62,837 bases of DNA from Candidatus Gastranaerophilales bacterium (GCA_944326675.1 CALVET010000068.1:1-62837), one strand, 5' to 3'. Counted from the first letter of the stretch, positions 9,484-18,530 are shown. Notes: generated by a model from the sequence alone, not told the origin. Numbers and translations are program-made.

Positions 9484-10794
9484 TTAATCTAAAACGCCAA
9501 ATTTTGCTTTTTCGCGTTTTGTTTCCTGTGCAACAAATGTATTTTCAATATCTTCTTTTTTCAAACCGAACAATTGCGGGTACTTCATTTCGCTTGAACC
9601 GAATATCAAATGCATGAAATTCTTTGTAACGGTAATTGCGCTGAACATAGATAAGCAAACACCGATAATCAATGTCAATGCAAAACCTTTTACCATAGAA
9701 GCACCAAAATAATACAATATTAAGCAAGTCATAATTGTTGAAACATTTGAATCAAAAATACTTGTAAATGCTCTGTCAAAACCTGAATTAATAGCCGTAT
9801 AAAGACTTCTGCCCATTTTTAATTCTTCTTTTGTTCTTTCAAATATCAAAATGTTAGCGTCAATTGCCATACCGATTGAAAGAATAAAACCTGCAATACC
9901 TGTCAAAGTTAATGTTACAGGAATAATCTTAAATATAGCAAAGTTCAAAATGCAATATATTAATAATGCAAAACATGAAATCAAACCCAAAACTCTATAG
10001 TATAAAATCATAAACAGCATAACAGCGCTAACGCCCACTATACCCGCTACTTTTGATTTATTTATACTGTCAAGTCCCAATGTTGGTCCGACAGATTCTT
10101 CTTGAATAACTTCAGCACCAACAGGGAGCGCACCTGCATTTAATAAATCAACCATTTCTTTTGCTTCGGTATATTCAAAACCGCCTTCGCCGCCTGTGAT
10201 TTGAGCTCTGCCGCCGGTGATTTGTTCGTTAACTCTTGGAGCAGATTGCAATTTTCCATTAAAGAAAATTGCCATTTGCTTTCCTGTCAATTCTTTTGTT
10301 AAATCAGAAAATTTTTGAGCACCTTGCGCATTAAACTCTAATTCAACCATCCACTCGCCTGTTGCAGGAGTAGAACCGACTAAAGATTTTTTCAAATCTT
10401 TACCCGTTAAACCTGTTGATTCCCAAGATATTTCGCCGTTTGGACCAACTATTGGACGCTTAAATTCCAATTGCGCAGTTTGACCAATAAATTCTTTTGC
10501 TTTTGCTGTATCTGTAATGTTAGGAATTTCAACCAATAATCTTTTTAAACCGACTCTTTGAACAATGGTTTCACCAACACCCATTGCATTTACCCTGTTT
10601 TCAATTGCATATTGCAAACTATCCATGATTTCAGGGGTAATCTTTGGAACAGATTCAGACGTTTGCGCTTCAAGCATTAATCTTGACCCGCCAACCAAAT
10701 CCAAACCCAAGCTTGTAGGTTTTTTATAAATAACAAAAATAGCAGCTATTGTGATAGCCATGATAATCCAAAAAAGAATCAGTTTATTTTTCAT
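9484..10794 (-). CDS. secD: Protein translocase subunit SecD
   Basis: A 436-residue partner of SecF. It has an N-terminal membrane helix, then GLDLVGGSRLMLEA, a periplasmic P1 domain, and a C-terminal block of five helices containing AIDANILIFERTKEEL, the SecD signature. The SD is AGGA just before the ATG. It is the first gene of the secD-secF-HTH operon. Confidence 0.95.
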   Translation of the reverse strand: MKNKLILFWIIMAITIAAIFVIYKKPTSLGLDLVGGSRLMLEAQTSESVPKITPEIMDSLQYAIENRVNAMGVGETIVQRVGLKRLLVEIPNITDTAKAKEFIGQTAQLEFKRPIVGPNGEISWESTGLTGKDLKKSLVGSTPATGEWMVELEFNAQGAQKFSDLTKELTGKQMAIFFNGKLQSAPRVNEQITGGRAQITGGEGGFEYTEAKEMVDLLNAGALPVGAEVIQEESVGPTLGLDSINKSKVAGIVGVSAVMLFMILYYRVLGLISCFALLIYCILNFAIFKIIPVTLTLTGIAGFILSIGMAIDANILIFERTKEELKMGRSLYTAINSGFDRAFTSIFDSNVSTIMTCLILYYFGASMVKGFALTLIIGVCLSMFSAITVTKNFMHLIFGSSEMKYPQLFGLKKEDIENTFVAQETKREKAKFGVLD

Positions 10795-10826
10795 TTAAAA
10801 TCCTAAAAAATGTAATATTTGTAAAA

Positions 10827-10855
10827 ATTATAACAAAAAAATATATAAAAGTTAA
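10827..10855 (-). promoter_or_regulatory. Promoter of the secDF operon
   Basis: TTAACT at 10850-10855, a 17-bp spacer, and a perfect TATAAT at 10827-10832 preceded by an extended TGT. Transcription would start about 25 bases before the secD ATG. Confidence 0.55.
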
Positions 10856-10896
10856 ATTATTACATAGGATAATATTATTTTTATGTTAGAATAGAT

Positions 10897-10917
10897 GTAA
10901 AGATTTGTATCTTTTAC
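10897..10917. repeat. Short dyad in the secD / small-gene intergenic region
   Basis: GTAAAGAT (10897-10904), loop TTGT, then ATCTTTTAC (10909-10917) with one bulged T. Divergent genes flank it, so it is not a simple terminator. It could be an operator. Confidence 0.3.
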
Positions 10918-10998
10918 TAAAGTTTATGGCTTAAACTGACGTGAATATATAGTGTAATATTTATTTACATAAAGTCAATTTTTATTTCGTTATTGTTT

Positions 10999-11026
10999 TT
11001 ATTAAGATAAGGTTCCTTCTTAATAA
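10999..11026 (+). promoter_or_regulatory. 5'-leader hairpin before a small two-gene operon
   Basis: TTATTAAG (10999-11006) pairs with CTTAATAA (11019-11026), and AAG pairs with CTT inside it around a short loop. It ends 12 bases before the AGGAG ribosome site of the next gene and has no U-run, so a terminator is unlikely. Confidence 0.4.
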
Positions 11027-11052
11027 GAACATAAAAAAGGAGAAACCCTAAA

Positions 11053-11322
11053 TTGCAACAATCAATTATGGCAAATCTTAAAAGGCTAATGGTTTTCTTA
11101 AATTATTCAAAAAATTATTTAAGAAGAAACAATCCTATTAAAATTTTGCAAAAAGAAATTGTTGCAGGTTTAAAAGATGCACTTTCCATAAACAAAAAAA
11201 GGAAAATGATTAAATACAAACTAAAATATCAAATGCATCAATTAAGCCAAATGGAAAAATTGATTGCTCAAAACAATGAGCACGTTTTTCTAAGGGGTAA
11301 CAAATTCAACGAAATGAGATAA
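11053..11322 (+). CDS. Small basic helical protein, unknown function
   Basis: Eighty-nine residues, rich in Lys/Arg/Gln and predicted helical, with no signal peptide. I read a TTG start at 11053 because AGGAG lies about 10 bases upstream. An ATG at 11068 is the alternative. It ends 4 bases before the next small gene, so the two form an operon. No family recognised. Confidence 0.6.
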   Translation: MQQSIMANLKRLMVFLNYSKNYLRRNNPIKILQKEIVAGLKDALSINKKRKMIKYKLKYQMHQLSQMEKLIAQNNEHVFLRGNKFNEMR

Positions 11323-11326
11323 GACT

Positions 11327-11650
11327 ATGTCAATTCTACTCTCGCAAATGAGATTAGCGGAAATTAACAGCTATAGGGCAGACTTGGAATACAAAATCCA
11401 ACTGGTCTCATCAACTAAGCTTGACTTATCCTCTCAAATTAATGAATTAGTGGGCTTAGGTACTGATATGGACCCTGAAAGCCCTGAAATGAAAGCCTTG
11501 GAAAAGAAAAAAGAACGCTTATATCAGGCAGAAAAAGCTCTTGATATGCAGCTTCAAAGATTTCAAACACAATTACAAATGATTGAATCCGAAGAACAAA
11601 GCGTAAAACAAAACTTACAAAGTTCAATTCAAAGAAGCTTTGCTGCTTAA
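11327..11650 (+). CDS. Small coiled-coil protein, unknown function
   Basis: One hundred and seven residues, almost entirely helical: an N-terminal MSILLSQMRLAEINSYRADLEYKI-like helix and a Gln/Glu-rich coiled coil in the second half, joined by a Gly/Asp/Pro linker (GLGTDMDPESPEM). Size and layout recall small helical secretion or flagellar accessory proteins. No motif fixes that. It is the second gene of a two-gene operon and ends 4 bp from the convergent yuiF-like gene. Confidence 0.65.
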   Translation: MSILLSQMRLAEINSYRADLEYKIQLVSSTKLDLSSQINELVGLGTDMDPESPEMKALEKKKERLYQAEKALDMQLQRFQTQLQMIESEEQSVKQNLQSSIQRSFAA

Positions 11651-11654
11651 TAAA

Positions 11655-12950
11655 TTATAAAAAATAAACTGCAATTAGGGCTGCTATTATTAGCGCCGTA
11701 TTGTAGTGTATAAAAGTAGGAATACAGGTATCTTTTATATGATTATGCTGATTATCGGCATTTAAACCTGCGCTTGGTCCTAAAGTTGTATCTGAAGCAG
11801 GGGAGCCCGCATCACCCAGCGCCGCCGCCGCACAAAACAAAACAACCGTTGCAGGAGTTGAAAATCCCAGCTTTGAACACAACGGAATAAATAAAACCGC
11901 TAATATCGGTATAGTGCCGAATGATGAGCCTATTCCGATTGTAATCACAAGCCCGATTATAAGCATGGACAATGAAGCCAAAAGCTTAGAATGTTCAATA
12001 TAAGGTAAAACGCTGTTTAGAAGCAAATCTATTCCGCCTGTTTCTTTTAGAACAAGAGCATAACCGGCACAAACAAGCATTACAAAGGCAATATAGCCCA
12101 TCAGGCCAACACCCTCGTTCATCAAAAAATCCATTTTTTTATGTGAAACAGCTCTAAATCCAAATATTACCCCCAACCCGATTAAAGCACCTAAAGGCAA
12201 AGAACCGCTTACAAGCTGCACAATCAAAGTTACAACTGCGCCTAAAAGAGTTATATAATGCTTTTTATGAAGTTTAACATCCTGATTCAAATCTATATTA
12301 GAGCTTAAATCCTTATATTCTCTTGGTTTTCGATAAGTTACAAAAACCGCAATTAACAATGCAATAAACATAGCTAAACCCAAAATCCAACTATAGTGCC
12401 AAACTTGAGTTTTTAAAATCGGCATACCGTTTTGAGTCATGTTATCTGCAATCAACCCTTGAAATATCAAACCAAAACCCGCAGGAATTGCAATATAAGG
12501 AGCTTTTAAACCAAATGCCAAAGCGCATGCTATAGCTCTTCTGTCTAATTTTAGCTTATTCATCAAAGGCAGCAATGGCGGAATTAGTATCGGAATAAAA
12601 GCAATATGAACGGGGATTAAATTTTGCGACATTATCGAAATTAACACCAATATAGCAATTAAAAGATATTTATTATCCTTGATAAACCTTGCAATTCGAA
12701 CAGATAAAATTTGCGCTAAACCCGTATGAGTCATTGCAGCAGCCAATGTACCCAATAAAATATAGCTCAATGCCGTTTCTGAATTTTGCCCCATGCCTGA
12801 AATAAATAAATCCATAATTCTATCAATAGGCATTTTAGCAAGCAAACCCGCCACAATAGCACTTATCATCAATGAAAACAAAACATTAATTTTAAGCACA
12901 CATAAAACACACAATATTATTACGGATATTAATATAGGATTTAATTCCAT
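11655..12950 (-). CDS. YuiF-type Na+/H+ antiporter-family permease
   Basis: A 431-residue integral membrane protein with about 11-12 hydrophobic helices. The MSQNLIPVHIAFIPILIPPLL and AAALGDAGSPASDTTLGPSAGLN segments are typical of the COG2056 antiporter family (YuiF-like). The ion or amino-acid substrate is not established for most members. It starts 2 bases after rdgB and closes the uppS-rdgB operon. Confidence 0.8.
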   Translation of the reverse strand: MELNPILISVIILCVLCVLKINVLFSLMISAIVAGLLAKMPIDRIMDLFISGMGQNSETALSYILLGTLAAAMTHTGLAQILSVRIARFIKDNKYLLIAILVLISIMSQNLIPVHIAFIPILIPPLLPLMNKLKLDRRAIACALAFGLKAPYIAIPAGFGLIFQGLIADNMTQNGMPILKTQVWHYSWILGLAMFIALLIAVFVTYRKPREYKDLSSNIDLNQDVKLHKKHYITLLGAVVTLIVQLVSGSLPLGALIGLGVIFGFRAVSHKKMDFLMNEGVGLMGYIAFVMLVCAGYALVLKETGGIDLLLNSVLPYIEHSKLLASLSMLIIGLVITIGIGSSFGTIPILAVLFIPLCSKLGFSTPATVVLFCAAAALGDAGSPASDTTLGPSAGLNADNQHNHIKDTCIPTFIHYNTALIIAALIAVYFL

Positions 12951-12952
12951 CT

Positions 12953-13528
12953 TTATTTATTTTCTTTCAACCAATTTAATACACAATTTAGAGCCTTAGC
13001 TCTATGAGAAATCTTGGATTTTTCCAAATCCGTTAATTCAGCCATGCCTTTATTTTCGGATTTAACAAAAAATATAGGATCATAACCAAAACCGCCCTTT
13101 CCTTTTGGCTCATACATAATTGAACCCTCACAGGTTTGTTCGGTTTTAAATAAAATTTCTCCTTTTTTATTTACAACTACCATTGCGCAGACAAACTCGG
13201 CATTTCTATCTTTTTTATCTTTCATATTGAAAAGTAATTTTTTAATTCTTTCATCCGCACTTTTAGCATATCTTGCACTATATATCCCCGGAGCTCCTTT
13301 TAAAGCCTGAACACACAAACCGGAGTCATCTGCTAAAACATAATCTGTAGAAGCATTTAAGCTTGCACATTTTGCTTTACAATATGCATTACCGATAAAA
13401 TTATCACTATCTTCAACAGGATCAAATTCGCCAACAGGCAAAACAAATTCAACATCATAATCTTTTGCAATTAAATTTATCTCATCAACCTTATGTTTAT
13501 TCGACGTTGCAAGAGTAATCTGATACAT
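12953..13528 (-). CDS. rdgB: XTP/dITP diphosphatase (RdgB/HAM1)
   Basis: A 191-residue enzyme that hydrolyses XTP, ITP and dITP to monophosphates, keeping deaminated purines out of DNA and RNA. Motifs: N-terminal TLATSNKHKVDEI, LADDSGL, GAPGIYSARYA, GFGYDPIFF and SHRAKAL. The upstream ATG at 13540 would overlap uppS more. I place the start at 13528, where uppS TAA and this ATG share a base (TAATG) with GGGGA upstream: classic translational coupling. Confidence 0.93.
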   Translation of the reverse strand: MYQITLATSNKHKVDEINLIAKDYDVEFVLPVGEFDPVEDSDNFIGNAYCKAKCASLNASTDYVLADDSGLCVQALKGAPGIYSARYAKSADERIKKLLFNMKDKKDRNAEFVCAMVVVNKKGEILFKTEQTCEGSIMYEPKGKGGFGYDPIFFVKSENKGMAELTDLEKSKISHRAKALNCVLNWLKENK

Positions 13529-14253
13529 TATTTTCCCCATCTTCTTTGTCTGTTATTAAATTCTTCTATTGCAAGAGCTAGTTTTTCTTTATCAAATTCA
13601 GGCCAATAAGCATTGGTAATATATATTTCACTGTATGCTATCTGCCACAGCAAATAATTACTTATTCTTTTTTCGCCTGATGTTCTTATTAACAAATCAG
13701 GATCAGGAATATCACTTGTATACAGATATTTTGAAACAACTTCTTCATTAATATCTTGAGATTTTAGGTTATCATCCATCATCTTTTTAATCGCATGGAC
13801 AATTTCATCTCTTGCACCATAATTAATTGCAACCGTTAACACAACCCCTGTATTATTTTTAGTTGTTTCAACCGAATTAGATAAAATATTTTGTAAATTT
13901 TGATTTAAAGCTTTTAAATTTCCGATGAAATTCATCTTTACATTATTTTCATTTAATTCTTTTAATTCATTTTTTAAAGTTGTAGCCAATAAATCCATTA
14001 AAAAATCAACTTCTTCTTTTTTTCTGTTCCAATTTTCAGTAGAAAAAGCGTACAAAGTTAAATATTTAATTCCAAAATCATCACAAGCTCTTGTGACTTT
14101 TTTCAGGGCGTCAACCCCTTTTTTATGTCCCATCATAGATGGAAGAAGATGTTCTTTTGCCCAGCGTCTGTTGCCATCCATGATTATTGCAATATGCCTT
14201 AAATTTGTATTTTTAACTATATCTTTAATATCTTTTTCCAATGTTAATTCCAT
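13528..14253 (-). CDS. uppS: Undecaprenyl diphosphate synthase
   Basis: A 241-residue cis-prenyltransferase that builds the C55 lipid carrier for peptidoglycan and surface glycans. Signatures: AIIMDGNRRWAKE near the N-terminus with the catalytic Asp, YAFSTENW, and RTSGEKRISNYLLWQ..YSEIYI at the C-terminus. The SD is AGGAAAG. First gene of uppS-rdgB-yuiF. Confidence 0.95.
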   Translation of the reverse strand: MELTLEKDIKDIVKNTNLRHIAIIMDGNRRWAKEHLLPSMMGHKKGVDALKKVTRACDDFGIKYLTLYAFSTENWNRKKEEVDFLMDLLATTLKNELKELNENNVKMNFIGNLKALNQNLQNILSNSVETTKNNTGVVLTVAINYGARDEIVHAIKKMMDDNLKSQDINEEVVSKYLYTSDIPDPDLLIRTSGEKRISNYLLWQIAYSEIYITNAYWPEFDKEKLALAIEEFNNRQRRWGK

Positions 14254-14362
14254 TTATCTTTCCTTATAGAAACCTTTATAATCTTATCTTAAAATTACGG
14301 ATATAAAAGTAAATATATATTTTTATTAAATTTTTTATTAAAAATTATGATAATATAAAGGT

Positions 14363-14854
14363 ATGATTGAAATTGCAATATTATATATTTTAAACAAATA
14401 CGATGCCACAATATACCGCGTATCAAAAATTTTAGAAGAAATTTTCTTTGCCTATATTAAATCAAGCACAGGAACAATTAATCCGGCTCTAAAAAGACTT
14501 GAAAATTTAGGCTGTGTAACTTGTATAGAAAAAATGTCAGATGGCGGAATGTTATCTAAAATTTATTCTATAACTCCAGAAGGGAAAAAACATCTAAACG
14601 AGCTTTTAATTTCACATATACCCCAAAATCCTTACCACACACTAAATGAAGCCAAAATAATGCTTTATTGCAGCGATGTTTTAAGTGTAAACGAATTAAT
14701 AGAATTTAAAGAAAATTTAAAAAACTCTCTGGAATTATATATAATAAAATTAGAAAAAGGCTTAAATAACGAGTATATTTCATTAAATGATTTACAAAAA
14801 AAGACCGTAACAATTACCCTAAAAGAAGCAAAAGAGCTTGTTGAACTTTTATGA
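14363..14854 (+). CDS. PadR-family transcriptional regulator
   Basis: A 163-residue protein: a winged-helix N-terminus (ILYILNKYDATIYRVSKILEE...TGTINPALKRLENLGCV) and a helical C-terminal dimerisation part. The stop overlaps the start of the radical SAM gene by 4 bases (ATGA), so the two are coupled. The ligand is unknown. AAAGG sits very close to the ATG. Confidence 0.8.
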   Translation: MIEIAILYILNKYDATIYRVSKILEEIFFAYIKSSTGTINPALKRLENLGCVTCIEKMSDGGMLSKIYSITPEGKKHLNELLISHIPQNPYHTLNEAKIMLYCSDVLSVNELIEFKENLKNSLELYIIKLEKGLNNEYISLNDLQKKTVTITLKEAKELVELL

Positions 14855-16164
14855 ACAAAAAAATCAATATGATTGTTGAAAATGTAATAAAAAATTCAAT
14901 CGCCGATGAATTAGAAATAAAATCAGGCGACAGAATTTTATCAATTAACAATCAAACACCAACCGATATAATCGAATACAGTTACATAATTAACGATGAA
15001 GAAATCAATCTTTTAGTTGAGCATAAAAACGGCGAGCTGGAAGAATATGAAATAGAAAAAGATTTTGATGAAGATTTAGGAATTGTTTTTACTTCTGCCG
15101 TTTTTGACGGAGTTAAAAAATGTTGCAATCATTGCATTTTTTGTTTTGTAGATCAACAGCCAAAAGGTTTAAGGGACTCTTTATATGTAAAAGATGATGA
15201 TTGGAGATTATCATACATTCAAGGAACTTACGTTACTTTAACAAATTTAAAAGAAGATGATTTTGAAAGAATTGAAAAATACCACATCTCCCCTCTTTTT
15301 GTTTCAATTCACACAACAAACCCTGATTTAAGGGTTAAAATGACAAGAAATCCAAACGCTAAAAAAATCATGGAACAATTAAAGAGATTTAAAAAAATTA
15401 AAACAAAAATCCATGCCCAAATTGTTCTATGTCCTTCTATTAATGACGGTGAAGAATTAAAAAGAACTCTTAATGATTTAAAAAGCGTTAAATCAATCAT
15501 TAAATCAATTGCAATTGTTCCTGTCGGCATTTCAAAATATCGAAAAGAAGAATTTAAAAGAGTAGACAAAAAAACAGCCCTTGAAACAATAAAAATAGTA
15601 GAAGATTTTAACACTTCAATTAAAAAACAAATTGCCATGGTTTCAGATGAGTTCTTTTTAATTGCAGGGCTTGACGTTCCCGAGAAAAAATACTACGGCA
15701 ATTTTTTGCAAATTGAAGATGGTGTTGGCGCAATAAGACTTTTGAAAGACAGCTTTAAAAAGTGTCTAAAAAAAATAAAAAAAAGAATTAAAACCAAGAC
15801 AAAAATAACAATTGCAACGGCACAAAGCGCCTATAAATTATTTAGTGAATTTAAAAAAGAAATTAATGTAGAAAATCTTGAGTTTGAAATTCTTGAAATC
15901 AAAAACAAATTTTTTGGCGAGGACATTAATGTTGCAGGTTTGATTGTCGGTCAGGATATTATAGATACAATTAAAAACAGAAATATTGAACACCTCATTC
16001 TGCCTTCTGTTATGCTTCAAAAAAACGGGGAAAGTTATAAAGAAATATTTTTAGACGGCAAAACTCTTGATGACATTAAAAACATAAACAAAAATATGCA
16101 AATTCATATCTTAAAAGATTACTACAGCTTCGAAGAAATATTGCAAATTATTAACAATCTTTAA
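14851..16164 (+). CDS. PDZ / radical SAM / DUF512 protein
   Basis: A 437-residue protein: an N-terminal PDZ-like region (about 1-75), a radical SAM core with NHCIFCFVDQQPKGLRDSLY holding a Cys-x2-Cys-x2-Cys-type cluster site (preceded by CC), and a C-terminal DUF512 domain. The family is widespread in Cyanobacteria and also occurs in Firmicutes. Its reaction is unknown. It depends on a 4Fe-4S cluster and SAM, which suits an anaerobe. Coupled to the PadR gene. Confidence 0.85.
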   Translation: MNKKINMIVENVIKNSIADELEIKSGDRILSINNQTPTDIIEYSYIINDEEINLLVEHKNGELEEYEIEKDFDEDLGIVFTSAVFDGVKKCCNHCIFCFVDQQPKGLRDSLYVKDDDWRLSYIQGTYVTLTNLKEDDFERIEKYHISPLFVSIHTTNPDLRVKMTRNPNAKKIMEQLKRFKKIKTKIHAQIVLCPSINDGEELKRTLNDLKSVKSIIKSIAIVPVGISKYRKEEFKRVDKKTALETIKIVEDFNTSIKKQIAMVSDEFFLIAGLDVPEKKYYGNFLQIEDGVGAIRLLKDSFKKCLKKIKKRIKTKTKITIATAQSAYKLFSEFKKEINVENLEFEILEIKNKFFGEDINVAGLIVGQDIIDTIKNRNIEHLILPSVMLQKNGESYKEIFLDGKTLDDIKNINKNMQIHILKDYYSFEEILQIINNL

Positions 16165-16182
16165 AAAGGAAGCATTTTTTTC

Positions 16183-16229
16183 CCTGATATATACTTTATA
16201 GATACATAGAGAGTATAAAATATATCAGG
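16183..16229 (+). promoter_or_regulatory. Leader hairpin that occludes part of a Shine-Dalgarno site
   Basis: CCTGATATAT (16183-16192) pairs with ATATATCAGG (16220-16229), and TTTATA (16195-16200) pairs with TATAAA (16214-16219). Only a 2-nt bulge interrupts the 16-bp stem; the loop is 13 nt. The 3' arm contains the AGG of the AGGAG site for the 24-codon gene that follows. It could equally act as a DNA operator. Confidence 0.5.
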
Positions 16230-16237
16230 AGAAAAAT

Positions 16238-16312
16238 ATGAGATTAATTAATTTTATTCAAACAGTTATTACAAAAGTAAACGAGTATGATAAAAAATAC
16301 CGTCTTGCTTAA
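16238..16312 (+). CDS. 24-residue small protein with strong ribosome site
   Basis: ATG at 16238, stop at 16310-16312. The peptide starts MRLINFIQTVITKVNEYD and ends with basic residues: an amphipathic helix-like sequence. AGGAG lies 6 bases before the ATG. Support is the ribosome site and the hairpin immediately upstream. No family is known to me. It could be a regulatory leader peptide, a small membrane-active peptide, or chance. Confidence 0.45.
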   Translation: MRLINFIQTVITKVNEYDKKYRLA

Positions 16313-16337
16313 TTATTGTTTACATTTTAGGCAATAT

Positions 16338-16370
16338 CTCCTCTTATTTTGTTTTAAAATAATATAGGAG
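16338..16370 (+). promoter_or_regulatory. Second leader hairpin ending in AGGAG
   Basis: CTCCT (16338-16342) pairs with AGGAG (16366-16370), and TTATTTT (16344-16350) with AAAATAA (16356-16362), with a small internal loop. It lies 21 bases before the ATG of the 701-residue gene, whose own AGGA at 16382 stays free. Confidence 0.35.
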
Positions 16371-16391
16371 TATTTATATTTAGGAAAAATT

Positions 16392-18497
16392 ATGAACAAC
16401 GTTTCGCTTCAAAATAATCCAAATATTAACCAACAACAAAGAGTTCTTGAAAAACAAGCTAATCAGCCTGAATTTTCTGCCATAGATAAGGAGAAAATCA
16501 AACAAGATACCCTTGAAATTGCTCAACAAGGACACGAAGCAGTTAAAGAAAACTGGATTTTTTCAACTTTAAGAAACGTTTTTCATATTGAAGACCCTAA
16601 GAAATTCTTAACATCTCTGGGTTTAACGCTCGGTACTGTTGTGGGTCTTGCTTATTTGGGCAATAAATCCGTAAATAAAATGGCAGATTTAGGCTTAAAA
16701 GTCGATGATATGCTTGCCAACAGCAGTATTTATAAAGGTGCCGGCAACTTTTTTAAAAGTATAAAAGATAAAACGCTTAAAACACTTGGGAAATCCAAAA
16801 CAATTGCCGATATACTTGATACTCTTAAAAACAGAAAAGCAGCTCCAAAAGCCGATTTAACAAGAGGCTATGGCAGAGGCTTTGTTTCTATATTTTCACT
16901 TACCCCTGTTGATATTATAAAAACAGCATTGGGTAAAGAACAAAATGCTGCCTTTAGTAAAGAGCTTGGCAATATATTAGGTAAAAAAGATTTACAAGCA
17001 TTTAAAGAGCTTATTTTAAACAAACCTGAAGATGCCCTTGATGTCTTAAAAAGCATAGTAAAAGATGAAGCTAAAGCACAAGAAATATTTAATAATTTAA
17101 ATGGAACCAATAACAAAATTTTAAATTCAATTAAAAAGCTGGTAGGCAAAGATAAAGCGGATAGTTTCTTTAGACAAATTACAGATTTAAGCGAAATAAA
17201 AGATAACAGAAAATTCTGCTCAGAACTCACAGAAGCAATTGCAGATAATTTCGAATTAAAAGATGCTTCAGGAAAAATAAATAAACAAAGACTTTTAGAA
17301 AAATTAAAAGCCATTAAAAGCGGAGAAGATTTTGCGGAATTCCAAGGAATTACTATGGATCAAGGTAACTTCATCAGCACTTGGTGGCCTGTTAATATAA
17401 TTGATTCAATAGGTAAAAAGCTGTTTAAAGGAAACTGGAAAGGCTTTGGCAAAGGCAACCTCGGTGATTCATTAATTAAATTTAACGCTGTTAACGGCAC
17501 TTTGGCTGATACGAAGCTGGGTTCACTTGTTCAAAATTCAATTTTAGTTCCAACCGAATCAATTTCAAACTTTGTTAACGATAAATCAGGTTTAGGCGCA
17601 TTTTTATGTGCAAGCATAATGAGCTTATATAACAACGTTCAAGATGCACCCGATGATAAAAAAGTTGCAACGGTTGCCGATGATTATATCGGCACAATGG
17701 GTTCAATTGCAATTTCAACGCCTTTAGCTTTTGCAACTACTTATGGACTTGCAAGCTTAAAAAACCTTGAAGGTACAACAATAACTTCAAAGATTCTAAA
17801 AAATATCGGCAAATTCTTTGGCATGGGACTTGATAAAATAGCTAAAGACGGAACAGTTATCAAAGGTACAACAAATCCAATTATCAGATTTGCAGGCGGT
17901 GCTTTGAGATTTGCATTAATTATGTTTGTATTTTCAAATATGTTCTCAAAACCAATCAGAGGCGCAATTCATAAAATCTTTGGAAAACCTTATGATAAAG
18001 CAGAAGAACAAAAAAAGGCGGAATTAGAAGCCCAAAAAAATAAGGTAATTCCTGAGCTTGGAATAACTAACGGTGAATTTTTGCAAAAAATCCAAAATAA
18101 TCCTGAGGCAATTAAAAAAATTCAATCTGACCCTAAATTAGCCGAAGAATTAAACAAAAATCCAAAATTATTATTGGACTTTTTAGATGGTAAAGAAATT
18201 AATTTCAGTGCAAGTGCCAATTCATCAATACCTCAAAACAATGAAATACAACTTCAGATGAGTCCATATAACACACAATTTATAAAAAACAGAATGAATT
18301 CATTAAATAAAACTCCGGAAAATACAACTAAAAATATTCAAGAAACAAAATCTCAACCGATAGATACGGCAACCTATATTCCATCAAGCGACTTTATTGC
18401 ACCGACCTCCCTGTATAGCAATGAAGAAATGGATAAAATAAATAAAGTAATGCAAAATGCAGATAAAGCCTTAAAAAGAGCTGAAAAATATATTTAA
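16392..18497 (+). CDS. Large lineage-type protein with hydrophobic segments, function unknown
   Basis: A 701-residue protein with no signal peptide. The N-terminus is Asn/Gln-rich (MNNVSLQNNPNINQQQ). Hydrophobic stretches lie at about 72-90, 400-413, 435-455 and 497-519, separated by Lys-rich helical regions. The C-terminal ~160 residues are polar and look disordered. I recognise no domain. Candidate membrane-associated or exported protein. SD AGGAAAA. It is followed by a terminator. Confidence 0.7.
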   Translation: MNNVSLQNNPNINQQQRVLEKQANQPEFSAIDKEKIKQDTLEIAQQGHEAVKENWIFSTLRNVFHIEDPKKFLTSLGLTLGTVVGLAYLGNKSVNKMADLGLKVDDMLANSSIYKGAGNFFKSIKDKTLKTLGKSKTIADILDTLKNRKAAPKADLTRGYGRGFVSIFSLTPVDIIKTALGKEQNAAFSKELGNILGKKDLQAFKELILNKPEDALDVLKSIVKDEAKAQEIFNNLNGTNNKILNSIKKLVGKDKADSFFRQITDLSEIKDNRKFCSELTEAIADNFELKDASGKINKQRLLEKLKAIKSGEDFAEFQGITMDQGNFISTWWPVNIIDSIGKKLFKGNWKGFGKGNLGDSLIKFNAVNGTLADTKLGSLVQNSILVPTESISNFVNDKSGLGAFLCASIMSLYNNVQDAPDDKKVATVADDYIGTMGSIAISTPLAFATTYGLASLKNLEGTTITSKILKNIGKFFGMGLDKIAKDGTVIKGTTNPIIRFAGGALRFALIMFVFSNMFSKPIRGAIHKIFGKPYDKAEEQKKAELEAQKNKVIPELGITNGEFLQKIQNNPEAIKKIQSDPKLAEELNKNPKLLLDFLDGKEINFSASANSSIPQNNEIQLQMSPYNTQFIKNRMNSLNKTPENTTKNIQETKSQPIDTATYIPSSDFIAPTSLYSNEEMDKINKVMQNADKALKRAEKYI

Positions 18498-18504
18498 CAA
18501 TTTA

Positions 18505-18528
18505 AAAAGACCCTATAAAGGGTCTTTT
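18505..18528. terminator. Bidirectional intrinsic terminator
   Basis: AAAAGACCC, loop TATAAA, GGGTCTTTT. It sits between the convergent 701-residue gene and tolC-like gene and has a T-run on either strand. Confidence 0.8.
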
Positions 18529-18530
18529 AA

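Noticed and set aside
12793..12999. 68-codon plus-strand frame over the yuiF start
   Set aside because: Antisense to a strongly supported gene with low-complexity composition.
16868..17314. 148-codon open frame antisense to the 701-residue gene
   Set aside because: No ribosome site, Leu/Ser/Phe-rich composition typical of reverse-strand reading of Lys/Ala-rich A/T coding DNA. The sense gene is clearly real.
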